A stretch of 64,000 nt of DNA from Streblospio benedicti (Eukaryota > Annelida > Polychaeta > Spionida > Spionidae), in the NCBI GenBank assembly GCA_019095985.1, contig CM032666.1, positions 10,293,908 through 10,357,907 on the forward strand. Reading direction: 5' to 3'. This document shows positions 13,506 through 26,400 of the stretch, one piece after another. The notes below the pieces were generated by a model that made no database searches, had not been told where the DNA came from, and saw only the letters and a program-made list of their open reading frames with translations. The first letter of the stretch is position 1; every line of letters starts with the position of its first letter. The position numbers were made by a program, and so were the translations under genes.

Positions 13506-13779
13506 ATATCAAATTTGGTCACATTTTCTGACACCTTGACATCTGCAATTGATTATTCCTCTGTTTGATTAAGGAATACTTAGACAAGTCTTTTATATTA
13601 AAATACCAAATCTTTTATCGTTCCAATAAACCCCCAACAGTCCTTGTTTTTGTGTTTATGTCGGGGGTGGGGGGGATCATAGAAAATATTATTGCTAGGA
13701 AATTGCGTGCAGCAGTTTGACACTTATATGAAATGTAGATGACTCAAAAAAAAAGGGGAAAAAAAAAGGGTTTTTTGAA
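13506..13779. other. 3' flank of LRR-Ig copy, ending at a contig edge
   Basis: Matches 45195-45450 (3' flank of the intact receptor gene) and then degenerates into runs of A, G and T immediately before the gap, typical of a contig end. No gene. Confidence 0.7.
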
Positions 13780-13879
13780 NNNNNNNNNNNNNNNNNNNNN
13801 NNNNNNNNNNNNNNNNNNNNNNNNNNNNNNNNNNNNNNNNNNNNNNNNNNNNNNNNNNNNNNNNNNNNNNNNNNNNNNN
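13780..13879. other. Assembly gap (100 N)
   Basis: Exactly 100 unknown bases, the conventional placeholder for a scaffold join of unknown size. Confidence 0.99.
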
Positions 13880-16800
13880 GGTGTCTTACTTTTAGCCTGT
13901 GCGAGATGTGTCACTAAAGTTATGATTAAATTCTACTATGACAAATTGTGATGTTCCTCTTTTTGTGGATAGGCACTACACCTTAAATATTCTAATAACA
14001 GGTGACAATGGATCAAGTAGTTCAATGTTGGAGAGGGAGGCATAGGTGAAGTTTTAAGAGCAATACATGTAGTCGTTTTTTAGAGTCCGACATTTACAAT
14101 ATTCTAGCTGTATGGTAAAAAAAAATTACCATTTGCATTCGAAGTTCATATTTATACAAAGTAACAAAGTCACAAATTTAGCACAACGTGTGATGTTTAA
14201 GAATGTCTTATTGCTCGCCAAAACATTCTTCTATTTGTCTGATAAGGTCTGGTAAAGATACAATTGAATCTGCCAATTGAGGACTAATCCCCCCTGCTCG
14301 TTGGTCTTTTGAACCACTTGTCCATGCTTGGGGCTGTCTTGTCTCTACTTTGTCTCTGCTCGCCCCTCACACACTCACCTCAAATCTGGGCGAGGTTTTA
14401 GGCGAGTTTGAGATTGTGTGAGGCGAGTGCCACCCCTAACCCCAATGGAAAGGAGGTCAGTACTCAGACGTTTTGGGGCAATTGCATGTGCTCTCAGTTC
14501 ACCAATCGTGCACACAAGAATCCGCCATAATTTGCACCAATTATTAGGTATCTTGGCTCTGCAATAAAATAGTAAAAAACTGTGGTCCTTGTAGATTTGT
14601 TTTAGTAATCATGTATCCGTGACAAACAAGCCACATACACTTTGTAAAAAGTGCATTAGATTCTTTAAAGCCTATCTGTAGACATGGAAACCTGCAATAC
14701 AGTCATTTACTTCACGCAAGAATTCCTGTTTTCAGTGAAATGTTGGACGTAGAAATCCAGACCTTTGGTTGTGATCAGTGCGATTTCTTAACAGGTTTAC
14801 ATGTTGCGGTCTTTTGCTAATGATCAAACGTGCATCATACGCACGGATACTGTATATGTGGGTTTTTTAAGTAACACATATTTGTATGTAAGTTGAGATC
14901 TCATGGTCTGGTTCGGCTGTGATTGGAGCATTTCCTTGCAACAACTAAAGCGCCTACTGTGCACTGTCCTGATGTAGCACCTGTATTGGGAATGCCATAC
15001 ACATAATGTCATCGTGTAAACAAGTAACCTATATATCAAAATTAAACCTATGGTGACCCGATTCAGGCATGACGGAGCCTACGCTTTTGATATGAAGAAA
15101 CGCAGAATCCACCATAGCAGAATATTCAAGTGGCATAGTAAGCATGGGATTATGGGTTTCATTCCAAATAGTTTTCTTAAGGTGGTTGCCAATTCTGGCT
15201 ATAAGCGCGTGTAAAAATTTTATATGATTTTCAAATAAATGTTGATTACATCGGATTTAAGATGGATTTTAATGAACTTAATATGCAAATGTGTTGTAAA
15301 TTAAGCTTGAAACTGTTTAGAGCAAATTACTACCACAATTTATTATTCAGAGAAAAATGTGTTTTTTACGTATGAGCACCTACTGCTTTCATTGGTTGAT
15401 AAAAGTGGTAGAATCTACTCAATATGATCCACTGATGTTTTCACATGAAGCTAAACATATAGTGTGATTCATGTATAGGTCTTCAGTGTTGTTGTGAGTG
15501 AGATAACAGAGATATTTGAGGGTAAACGTTAGGCAAAGGGTGGCTATTTTTCAATTGCAATGGCTGTACATGTATATTCCTTTGTCATTCCCAAATTATA
15601 ACTACACGCTTTGCCCTAAACAAATTGGGTTGACAATCTGTTTGTCACATATATAACACGTATCAGAATTGTTTAATACATTGTATGTACATATGTATAT
15701 ACAGTGGGTTTAAATCATTGTTTCAATTGATCGTTTTATATGTTTGAATATATTGTGGATAAACTACGAAGAAGAATTTGGCAATCAAATGGGAATGTTA
15801 ACACAAATATTATCAAGCTAGTTTAACTAAACGATTTATGATAAATGAACGATATACATGTAGGAGTTTTATAGTTATAGAATATTGGATGCACTTATTT
15901 TAATCAACCTCCACCCCACCCCCTTTCCATACAACAACGACATAGCCATGCAATCTATAAAGGGTTTATATTTAAAATCATATACATACTTTATCATCCA
16001 TGATACACGTTAAGATGGTTAATCACAGATATCACATTTTAATATGCATGTAGTAATTTTGCCATCGTAGGTCCCATGACTCTACTTGAAATGTCTCGAC
16101 CTAATAACCACCTTAGACGTAGCCTAGACACTTACACTTTATGCACCATGATTCTATATGATGTATGTATCCCAAAATATACTTATGATCTAGATGTACA
16201 TCCACATGCAGGTATAAGCATCTTTAAAGATGACCTTTAAAGATACTACACATAGATAGACGCTATGCTATCTAACATAACTAGTGGTGATGTCTATAGT
16301 TCTTGATGAACTAACTAGCACGACAGTCATCAGAAAATATACACCATGTAATGTTTGCAACACAGACATAAATACTTAATAAACACAAGCTTATGTATAC
16401 TCCTTTTACAATACTACTTGTATTTTACCCTCAGGTAGACCATTTATGACCTATACTTGAACGATTGGTGACTCGATCCAAATAACAGTAGTCGAGGCCT
16501 CGATATACATGATTAAGTACACTGTATCCTATGCATAATGCATTCAGCTTAAAGTTTCTTGATATTTGCTTTTAGTGTGTATCTGTCCAGGAAAGTTGTA
16601 TGATGCTTTCTAGTAAAAACAGCAGTAGTCGTAGGGTTATGTGGGTTATACACGCAATCTTCAACACAGAATGATCATTAGAAACAAAGTTTTAGACGCT
16701 TTTTGGTAAGGGTCAAAACTCGAGGGTTGGGGCGGCTTTTTTGTGTTTTTTTTTTTTTTTTGGGAGGGGGCAGTTCTCAATAGTTGATTGGGTGCGAATG

Positions 16801-19462
16801 TGCCACCGGATAGTACCCTTTTTGCACCTTCCATTATTCTTTTGGGTCATAATTCCCATCCATTATATTTTGGTCATAATTTTCAAAATTCTGTATATTT
16901 TGTCACACATTTTGCATTTTCATGCAAATATTCACAACTCTATATTACTAGGTAATGAAATTTTTTCTTCCTTTATTCAGATCATCCCTTGTAACATTAA
17001 TTTAACTCCTTATCAAAACATATGTCGCTTAATTATGTTATCATATTGGTTACCACTTCAGAGCTCTTTCATGAACACTGCAGAATAGCAGCTTTTATGC
17101 TGAATTCACTGTTTGTAAAAGATCCTTGCATAAGCTTTGTTCTGACAATAATTAGTAACATATACACAACCACTAAACATGGTATATTTCTTCCATGTAT
17201 CCTCCAACAAAATCAATGGGTACAAGTGTCTGTAAAAAGAAAAGAAGAAAAACACACAAAACAAAAAACAACAAAACAAAACACAGGGGGGCTTGAGGTC
17301 ATGATTATTAGCAGTGCATGCCTGACCGAACATCTGATACTAGCTGTCGTAGTGTAAAAAATGTTTGTGGGTGACAATCGGGCTTATCTACATGTATTGA
17401 GAGAAGATACCATTATAAATTCTTGAACACATAAAAGATGAAAAATTGTAAAACAGTAAAAAGTTTTTAAAATTATTAAAAGAAATATCCAAAAGGTATA
17501 CACCCCCGCACTCACACGAATTTTTCTTACGCATAATATACTTTATGGTCTCAAAGTACAACGCTGAATACACATGCTTATGTAAAATGATTCACCATTC
17601 TCCCCTAATGCATGCCCTTAATAGCCGTGACACAATTTAGATTTCCACTTGGGAAGCGTTCCGTACTACTGCTCTGAGACTAATATTGATATGAAAACAG
17701 GGTAAAATATTGACCCCTTAGTGAAATATAAGCTTGGTGTTGTCCGGAACCAGTGCATTCTGGAGTTAACATGGATCGGGTGGTGCTTACTGTGGGAATC
17801 TTGGGTGTGCTTTGGCGGGAGGATTTGCGCAATCACCCCGTAAAGTGTTTTAGAGCATCCTTATTACAACTTTGTAAAAAAGAGATTCATTGGAACCAGA
17901 ATTTTATTGTACTGTGGCAAAAGTAATTTGTGCTACAGCACTTATTTTCTCGCAACTGCCTCGGCCTTAAACCTGGGCCCACATTATCGAACTCCACCCA
18001 CGTAGTTCTACGCGCAAAAGGCGAACTGGAAAATTCGTCGGAAATTTTTGAACATGTTCAAAATTTGTTGACGAATAAGCTGTTTAGTTAAAGTTCGTTA
18101 CAAAATAGTTTGTTGCGTTTAAGAACTGCAGAACATTCTCCCAAGAGATATCAGTAACACTTCGTTTGCCTCAGTAACTCGCGTTGCAGCTAAGCATTCT
18201 TACTACGGTCAATGCCGCCTTAATACGCCAAAGTTACAACCCGGGCTAAAATCGTTCTTTATACGCTGCATTGTGATTTGCATCTGATCGCCTAAGTGTA
18301 AAGTGTGGGCTTAATATATCAAGATAATTGGTATTTGTTTTTACAAATCTGAAAGCTGGAGCAACTATGAGAAGAGGGGCTAACTTTAAAATACTCATAA
18401 TATAAAGGTCCCTTAATATCTAAATAATATGCATCGTGTCTTTTCTTTGATACACTCTTAACAACCATATTTCTATGAAGGAAGTATCACAATATTGTTT
18501 ACGAAAAGAAAATAACCAAGAGAATCCTGTAATTCATGCATGCAATATATCATAGAAATGCATTATCTTCTTGAGATTATCTCCAAACAAGTTGATATTA
18601 TATGGAGGTGGGCAGCGCGTGCCCTGGTTTTCCTACACTATTGTGCCACAGCGTGTATTTCAAGTTTCACCCAAGATCACTGCGGTATACAGTACTGACA
18701 CCGCTAGAAGGTTAGATGAAAATCTTAATAACCACGCTACGATTCCTCACGTTTTTCCCCACTTTTCTTTTGTTACAAATGTTACAAACGTAAAAGTTGC
18801 GAAGCCTGCAAATTAAGTGGCTTTCTTCAGCACCGCTCCTTGACGTTACGTTTTTCTATTCTCGATTTGCAGCTTCCCTATATAACATTTTACGAAAGTT
18901 CCTGCAATAAAACGAATATCTCTTAATGTTCAAAACCACGCCGTACTTTTTGACATATTTTCATTTAATTGGTGTCTGTACGCATCCGCACCGTCGTGTA
19001 CTTAATTATTTTCGATATATATGAGCAACAGGGGAAATCAACATGTACATAATTATTATTAAATTGTTAGGTTATGAAATGCATGGTATAAGAAGTTATT
19101 GTATGGAAGGAAGACATGTATCTATTTGCATTTTCCTACACGTGTGTTCACGGTGGAAAAAAACAGCAAGTTATTAAAGTTGCTTTCTTTAAATACAACA
19201 GTTTATGATACTATTTTATTTTCATCAAATGTTAATAATATAAAATAAAGTTCGAAACATGCGGTGTGACATTATGTCCCGCGATCCCCATTGAGGGCAA
19301 AAACACACTGCCAACTAACTTTAACCCAATTAGAAATGTATCTGGTTGACTTGTTACGGTAAGATTACATATAGTAATCAAGTCGCAAAAAATTGACAGA
19401 GAGTTTGCCAATATCCCTTCTATATTCATGTTACTATTATTTAATAAGCTATTCTAAGATTT
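13880..19462. other. Long stretch without a supportable gene
   Basis: AT-rich non-coding DNA. Open frames are short (under 120 codons), overlap on both strands and lack splice-bounded conserved domains. A GC-richer island at about 14300-14440 contains an imperfect inverted repeat (CTCGCCCCTCACACA versus TGTGTGAGGCGAG). It may hold upstream exons or regulatory DNA of the EGF-repeat gene that starts before 23500, but nothing in it could be recognised. Confidence 0.5.
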
Positions 19463-20883
19463 TCATCTTTGGTGTCGATATGCATGGATCTTGTGGACAA
19501 TACGTTAGTATTCAATACTGGTGAACACATTTTTTGCCTAGTGGCCATATGTACACGTGTATGTGTAATACGCTCTTCGATCAAATGTACATTAAACCAA
19601 TCAATGTGCCTAAAGCATCATAGCGAAAATAACTTTTAACCCCATTAGATCTCACAATGGCAACAACGTTTGTATGCAAAAGTATCTATGGTATCATCCC
19701 CTATGGTACTAAAGCCAATAATTATATGCAAATGGATGAATAAAAAACTTGAATACACTATTGTATTATTATGTAGGCTACTGGGGATGTTTGACGAAGT
19801 GGGTATATTCCACAGTCTACCCTAGTATTGGCCTCTTGTAGCATTTTAGTACAATCTCTGATAAAGCCTGAGGTAGTAAAGCTGTCATAAGACTGTGTAA
19901 TGCAAATATATATTTCATTCTTTTGAAATACATTTTTTAAAAGTAACTTGTCGTAGAATGAATTATTTATAAATGCCCGAAAAACTTGTGCATTTGAAGG
20001 GAGCTGACATACTTTTAACATATCTATTATGTTGGATGTTGGATGTATTTTTACATTCAATCATTCCGTGCATAAATCACCGCCAATAACCCACGCTGAT
20101 TGGTCGAGCGTTCTCATTTGTACGATTTACATGCCGCTAAGACTGATTTACCAGTTGCTAAGGACTTACCATTTACCGCACGGGGGAAACAGCACAGTCT
20201 AAAATTAGACTAGTAAAATCACATTATCTATACAGCCGCTGGACGTGCATGTAAAACTGGCACCGGGACAGTTATATGATTTATTTTAAAATAACAATGA
20301 ATCAGACACTCGTTTAATGTGGATTTCAGTCATGGTACCACTGAGACAATCGGTATTTGACACTCGATTTTACCGTGACAATGGCAACCGGACGTCAGCA
20401 TGATGTTCACCTCCGATTAACACTCCTGGTCAAAATCTAAACATTACCCCTCCATCCCATCGTCGTTGTCTGGACCATGTCAGGAGCTAGTTTTAACCCT
20501 AGACTTATTGGTCTTGGCCATGTCGGGACCTTGTCTCCATTCAAGAGAGGCCACAACTTGGTATATGGACCCCAATTCACGATTGTCACCAGCTTTCTAA
20601 ACCAAGGTTACGACCTGTCAAATATTTTAGTCCTTACCTTGGTCGGGATCATGTCTGGACCATGTCTTGACCATTACAAGACCAAGTTGTTACCATTTCT
20701 AGATCCTGTCTGGACCATGTTGGGTGATTTAGACTGGACATGGCTGTTACCAGGTCTGGATCACTGTGGCCGACTATGGGGAATGGATTTTTTTTAGCAA
20801 AAATCATATTTCTCTAATCTAGTCCTCGATACTGCCGATCTCTCCAGGTCACGATTAGGTTCGCGAGTAAGTCCGTCCGGTGG
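19463..20883. repeat. 1.4 kb duplicated block, copy A
   Basis: From 'TCATCTTTGGTGTCGAT' to 'GAGTAAGTCCGTCCGGTGG' the block matches 21795-23262 in the same orientation with many small indels and substitutions. Its 3' part is rich in variations of TCTGGACCATGT, TCTTGACCAT and GTTACCA, giving a short imperfect internal repeat structure (20470-20770). No coding sequence is recognised. Confidence 0.85.
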
Positions 20884-21476
20884 GTGAAATTCATATAAAT
20901 GGAGATCATTCTGTGCGGGGATGAGACAGTGTGATTACAATGCTGTGGTTATTGCCATAGTCTTGGCTATATGACTAAGAAATCTATCAACTTCCATAGA
21001 AAACTGATCTATAACGACCACCACACTAAATCTAATCAAATCCGGAACTAGATCCGGGACCAAATACTGGTTAAATCCGCTCAAACTCTACCATTTTTCA
21101 CACAACAACTGGGATCATGTCAAACACCTGAACTATAATGACCATATAATGATGATAATTTTTCATTGAAAAATAAACTATAATCAAAGAGCGTTACTAT
21201 CTCTGCTATAATGACCATCACACTACCGTATATATTATCAAATTCTGGACTAGACCCAACTGCCGTGACACTTCTAGGACCACATCAAACATTGATTTTT
21301 GATGGGTGAGGTCCCGGTTTGGTCACGTTTGGTCCCGGGTTTTAGTAGATACGGCGAAATTGTACTTAGTACTACTACACTAGACTACTCTACTGATAAA
21401 CTGTTTTACCATTTAGCCTTCCATAGGTAGCAGTTTTATCATGCTATTAATGTAATGTAGTAATTAGTATTTACTT
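20884..21476. other. Unique spacer between duplicated blocks
   Basis: No gene. Contains repeated CCGGGACCAAAT / GGTCCCGG-like words near 21050 and 21310-21340. Confidence 0.4.
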
Positions 21477-21796
21477 GACGAAAATCAGGGGGGCTAGGTT
21501 TTTACCTGCTAACAAACTATTTTTTCAGAGACCCCACAAAAACAAACTTTTTTTTTCGTGTTCATTGAACAACAAACTTTTTTTTTCATGTTCATTGTTA
21601 CATTTTATATGTTACGAAAATACACGGTAAAAGTATAATATTTTGTGCAGTTTTTGTGAATGAAAATAATTTGTTTTATAGGAAAACAAATTATTTTTTT
21701 CTGGACACATATACAAACAAATTATTTTTTTTGGGACATATGCAGAAACAAACTATTTATTTCAAAAAAAGACCTAGCCCCCCCCTGATGTTCGTC
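21477..21796. mobile_element. MITE with CAGGGGGGCTAGGT inverted ends
   Basis: Ends GACGAAAATCAGGGGGGCTA and its inverted counterpart (TAGCCCCCCCCTGATGTTCGTC) pair over more than 20 bases. The ~280 bp interior is AT-rich with repeated ACAAACTTTTTTTTTC / ACAAATTATTTTTTT units and encodes nothing. CAGGGG termini recall hAT-type ends, but an 8-bp target duplication was not found. Its right end coincides with the start of duplicated block copy B. Confidence 0.6.
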
Positions 21797-23262
21797 ATCT
21801 TTGGTGTCGATACATGGATCTTGTGACAATACGTTAGTATATTTCCAATACTGAGAACACATTTTTATCTATGGCTTACATGTACACGTGTATGTGTAAT
21901 ATTTGATTTAAATGTGTTATTAAACTAATCAATGTGCCTAAAGCATTACAAGCGAAAATAACTTTAACCCTATTGTGATCTCACAATGGCAACAACGTTT
22001 GTATATGCAAAAAGGCATCTATGGTATCATCCCCTATGGCACTTTGTACACACTATATGCATGAATAAAACTTGAATACACTATTAGCATTATTATGTAG
22101 GCTACCAGATGTTTGACGAAGTGGGCATATTCCACAGTCTACCCTTAGGACACTTTGCATGTAGCATTTTAGTACATCTGATAAAGTTTCCGAGGTAGTA
22201 TAAAGCTGTCATAAGACCGTATAATTATGCAATATATATTTCATTCTTTGAAATACATTTTTGCAAGTAACTTGTCGTAGAATGAATTATTTATAAATGC
22301 CCGAAAAATTTGTGCATTTTGAAGGGCTCACATACTTTAACATATCTATTATGTTGGATGTGTATTACTTTACATTCTATCATTCCGTGCATAAATCACC
22401 GCCAATAACCCACGCTGATTGGTCGAGCGGCGTTCTCATTTGTACGATTTACATGCTGCTAAGGCTGATTTACCAGTTGGTAAGGACTTACCGTGATTTA
22501 CTGCACGGCGGAAACAGCACCTGTCTAAATTAGACTAGTAAAGTCACATTATCTATACAGCCGCTGACGCCGCATGGTCAAACTGGCACTGGGACCGTTA
22601 TATGATTTATTTTAAAATAACAACGAATCAGACACTCGTTTAATGTGGATTTCAGTCATGGTAGAGTGGTATTTGACCACTCGATTGTCGTGACAATCGG
22701 GAAATTGAGCATGCTGACGTCTGATTTACCCTCACTTCGTTCGGGTAAATCGGACGTCAGCATGATGTTCAATTTCCCGATTAACACTCCTATCTTGTGG
22801 TCAAATCCTACATTTACCCCTCCATCCCATCGTCGTTGTCTGGACCATGTCAGGAGCTAGTTTTAACCTAGACTTATTGGTCTTGGCCATGTCGGGACCT
22901 TGTCTCCATTCCCAAGAGTAGGTCACAACTCGGTATATGGACCCCAATTCCACGATTGTCACCAGCTTCTAAACCAGGTTACGACCTGTCAAATATTTTT
23001 AGTCCGTACCTTGTGGCCATGGTCGGGATCATGTCTGGACCATGTCTTGACCGTACAAGACCAAGTTGTTACCATTTCTAGATCTTGTCTGGATCATGTT
23101 GCGTGATTTAGACTGGACATGGCTGTTACCAGGTCTGGATCACGGCCGACTATGGAATGGGATTTTTTATGTAAAACATCGCATATTTCTCGCCACCTAG
23201 TCCTCGATACCTACGACTTCTCCAGGTCACGACTAGGTCATGAGTAAGTCCGGCCGGTGGAA
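21795..23262. repeat. 1.4 kb duplicated block, copy B
   Basis: Partner of 19463-20883, same orientation, period about 2.33 kb. It contains an ~88-base hairpin (22695-22782) that copy A lacks, and ends against unrelated sequence beginning with a G-run near 23262. Confidence 0.85.
22695..22782. repeat. Long perfect-to-near-perfect hairpin
   Basis: Left arm 22695-22731 (AATCGGGAAATTGAGCATGC...) and right arm 22743-22782 pair over about 37 bases with one small bulge and a 1-base mismatch, loop TCACTTCGTTC. Copy A of the block retains only part of the right-arm sequence (GGACGTCAGCATGATGTTCA), so the left arm arose or was lost in one copy. Confidence 0.85.
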
Positions 23263-23499
23263 TGGGGGGGGATACCACAAATGTAATACTTTTGTTGGTA
23301 AATATGTTCTTAAAATCTTGTTTAAAGGAATTCTGTATTGTGATGTTAGCGTTAGTCTCTTTGTTTTATTGTTGTTTCTTTATCGCAGGGGTTCTGGTGT
23401 GGATTTACACCCTATGTACTAGCATTCCTTAGTGTATCTTAAATATACTATCACAATGTCATGCTACAATTATAAGATTTTATTTCTCTTTGAATACAG
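23263..23499. other. Short spacer or upstream intron of the EGF-repeat gene
   Basis: No exon is assignable. A Met-initiated hydrophobic string (MLALVSLFYCCFFIAG, from 23345) resembles a signal peptide, but no donor in the required phase 1 follows it. Confidence 0.3.
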
Positions 23500-26400
23500 C
23501 CTGCACTGAGCCTGGATACACGTGTATGAATGGTGGAGACTGTGTCCAGACAGGGGGAGTGTACATGTGTGAATGTACTGCCGACTATTGGGGATCCAGA
23601 TGCCATTTAGGTTAGTATGAGCTGTTAAATGCTAAAAAGAAATGTGATCATGTACATATGATTTATTTATATGGGTGTTTAAGGTTGCGAAAACTGGTTC
23701 TTACTTCAGTGCTTTCATCTCCATTCGCAGCAATGATATACTTTTTTCATTACTACTTCTGTTATTATATTCGCATTCTAGATATAACAATAATGTTAAG
23801 TATGTTTTACGCACACACATAAAAAACGAACAGAAATAATACCAATGTATATTTGATCTTTCAAAGTATTCCATGATCCACTGAATGCATACACCATACA
23901 AACATTTGCAAAGCCCTCGAATCATCTATTCAGTTTATTATACAACTCCCTTTATATGTATTTTTTTTTAAATTGCTAATAACCGAATGTCGTGACTAAC
24001 TCCAAGCATTCGTGTTCCTTTTTAAACTACCCACTTTTAAGAGGCAATCAACTGTTCTCGTTTTTTTTTTTTTTTTTGCTCCTTCTTCAGAGCTGTGCGG
24101 ATATGGACTGGAACAGCAAACATGTGGAAGCCCATGCAACAAAACTTGTTCTGATCCAAGTCCTATGTGCATATCCGTGAGTTTGAATACTAAGTATATG
24201 TACATGTATTTTACACCTTGTGTCTGAAGCACAAATCACAAGTGTCAATGTCCTATTATATTTTCATGTATTTCTTCTTTGTTTTACCATTAGATTATAT
24301 GTAGTGAAGACAAAGCCTGCGCTTAAATAATCTAATATATACATTACACTGTATTTGTTACAGCAATGTGTAGAGAGATGTGAGTGTCAAGACGGCTTAC
24401 TCTGGTCGGAACACCATCAAACCTGTATCTACCCTGCAAACTGTAAATATAGTGTCCAATGTTTTTTATATCATGGATGTACATTTAACGCTTTGGTATA
24501 ATGTCATGTCATTACAAGTCAACGGATAGAGCATCAGTAAATCACTCTCAATAATGTTGTTACATAGAGACAACGCGGTTAGCTGCCGATGTAATTGTGT
24601 ATCGGATGAATCTGAAGGCGTATGAGCCGACCACACAGATGAGCCCGATATGCAAGAGCTGTATCAGTGACTACCCGTATTCTTTATTTATCACATGTTT
24701 TATCACATATGTTTATCACCCGATGTCACGAATACATAATTCGGTTATAAATATAAGCATTCGTTGAACATACCAGTCAAATGTGTATATTGAGTTCAAC
24801 AAAGCTAAGCTAACGCTCGTGAATACATTGCTTATTCTGTATTGCGGAAAGAGAACATTGTGACAACTCTTTTGGAGGGTTAGAAATAATTTTCAATGGG
24901 CCCTTCAATATGCCAGGGGGGTTAGTAGTCCGGTCAATATGTCAACAAAATCACATGGATCTGTAAAGCTACACTGATGGAAACTCATCCCTCCTGGGTT
25001 TGATAGACACAGTTATCATTTTAAAGTTTTAAACTGGATGTTAAAGCAAATATGTACGTCATCACTGCAACCAACACAGCAGAGGCTGTTGACAACTAAG
25101 TGTAAATATTAGGGGGGGGGGGCAGTTGTAAATATGTTTAAATTACGGTTGATATTATAATGCATAAGCTCTCGTGAATCTATATCAATGGTTATGCAGT
25201 CAAACTTAAATTTCTTATTCTACTGAAAGGTACTACTGTTGAACCATGTGGACGCTACAATGAAGTATGTCAACATGGAGGTACCTGTGACGTGATGAAC
25301 GAAAGATGCTACTGTCCTAGTGGTTACGGAGGGGACTTTTGTGAGAGGAAAATCAGTGGTGAGTAAATTAGAATATCTCTTTGTGGACACCAAATAACGA
25401 GTAGCTAAGTAGATTTTAAATGAAATTATATTACAGTAGGTCTACACAGCTCGTCACGTTAAGTATCAATACCTTTGAAATATAGCAGAACCCCTCAATG
25501 AAAGGGGTATATAGCCTTGATGAAAATCCATTCACCAACATTTTTTTCCTAAATCACCAGTCACCAATACACTTCATTGTCTTTCACCAATCCCTCGGAA
25601 TTGTAATTGAATAGGTTGCATCACATTTCATCACATTTCATACACTTAATCACCAATAATAGGTCCCATCACATTTCAAGCATTTAAATACAGGCAATTC
25701 ACAATTCACGCTCAAGATTTAGGGCAAATCACCAATCACATTTTTGCTATATGACCCCCTCCTCAATATCATATATTGAATATAGACCACCAAGTGGACT
25801 GACCTCAAGAAATTTCAATGAAGAGGTGATGAAGAGGTGACCTCTTCACAGAGGCTAATGGTGATCTATTTAGGTAAACTTGGGACCATGAAAATTGTCT
25901 TGTAGAGGTGGTATTCATTGTCTTATACTGCTTTACATGTATATTGTTACGATAGGGACATTTTCTTCCTTCAGCCTGTCAGAATATGAGTTGCTACAAC
26001 CAGGGCACCTGTTACAATGGCATGTGCTATTGTGCATCTGGATTTACGGGTGTGTCCTGCGAGTCCCCAGGTATGCATCACTCATTCTTTGCTACTTACT
26101 CATGTCGAATTTATATAATATTTTCTATGAGCTATAGGACAAATAGAAATAAACTCCCGAGTTGTCAGACCCAAATGCTTATTTCATTGTTCAAAACCAA
26201 CGTTTTAGTGGATATTCAACTTGCGTGGTGTTCTGTTGGTGTAATTGGTGGAAATACCCTACGTGTATATAATTATGTACCAACCCTTATATCTAATGCA
26301 TGGTGAGGTATTTAATGAAGGGCCGAATCATTGACTTTCAGTGATGAATACCACCGCGTGCCAGTATAACTGGGACTGTTTCAACAACGGCACATGTTTC

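Larger units (their letters stand above)
1..13779. other. Second, noisy copy (haplotig) of 34840-45450
   Basis: The whole contig left of the gap aligns collinearly and in the same orientation with 34840-45450. Position 1 corresponds to about 34840, the SLC6 exon remnants to 35.5-38.2 kb, the CTGA microsatellite near 7.14 kb to that near 42.1 kb, and 13506-13760 to 45195-45440. Differences are mainly 1-6 base insertions and deletions scattered evenly through exons, introns and spacer. That pattern suits an unpolished long-read contig or an allelic haplotig better than selection-shaped divergence. Two larger differences exist: loss of a ~264 bp segment holding SLC6 exon 1, and a 3.4 kb insertion at 10099-13505. 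The copy stops in low-complexity A/G/T runs at the gap. A real old segmental duplication cannot be excluded without read depth. Confidence 0.85.

Noticed and set aside
14300-14440. GC-rich patch with short inverted repeat
   Set aside because: Too short and imperfect to name; no copies seen in the window.
17964-18316. Possible TTAA-flanked element with GCCCACA..TGTGGGC ends
   Set aside because: Only ~7 bases of the ends pair and they are offset from the TTAA on one side; not enough to call.
23345-23430. Candidate signal-peptide exon for the EGF-repeat gene (MLALVSLFYCCFF)
   Set aside because: No GT donor in phase 1 follows before the frame stops.
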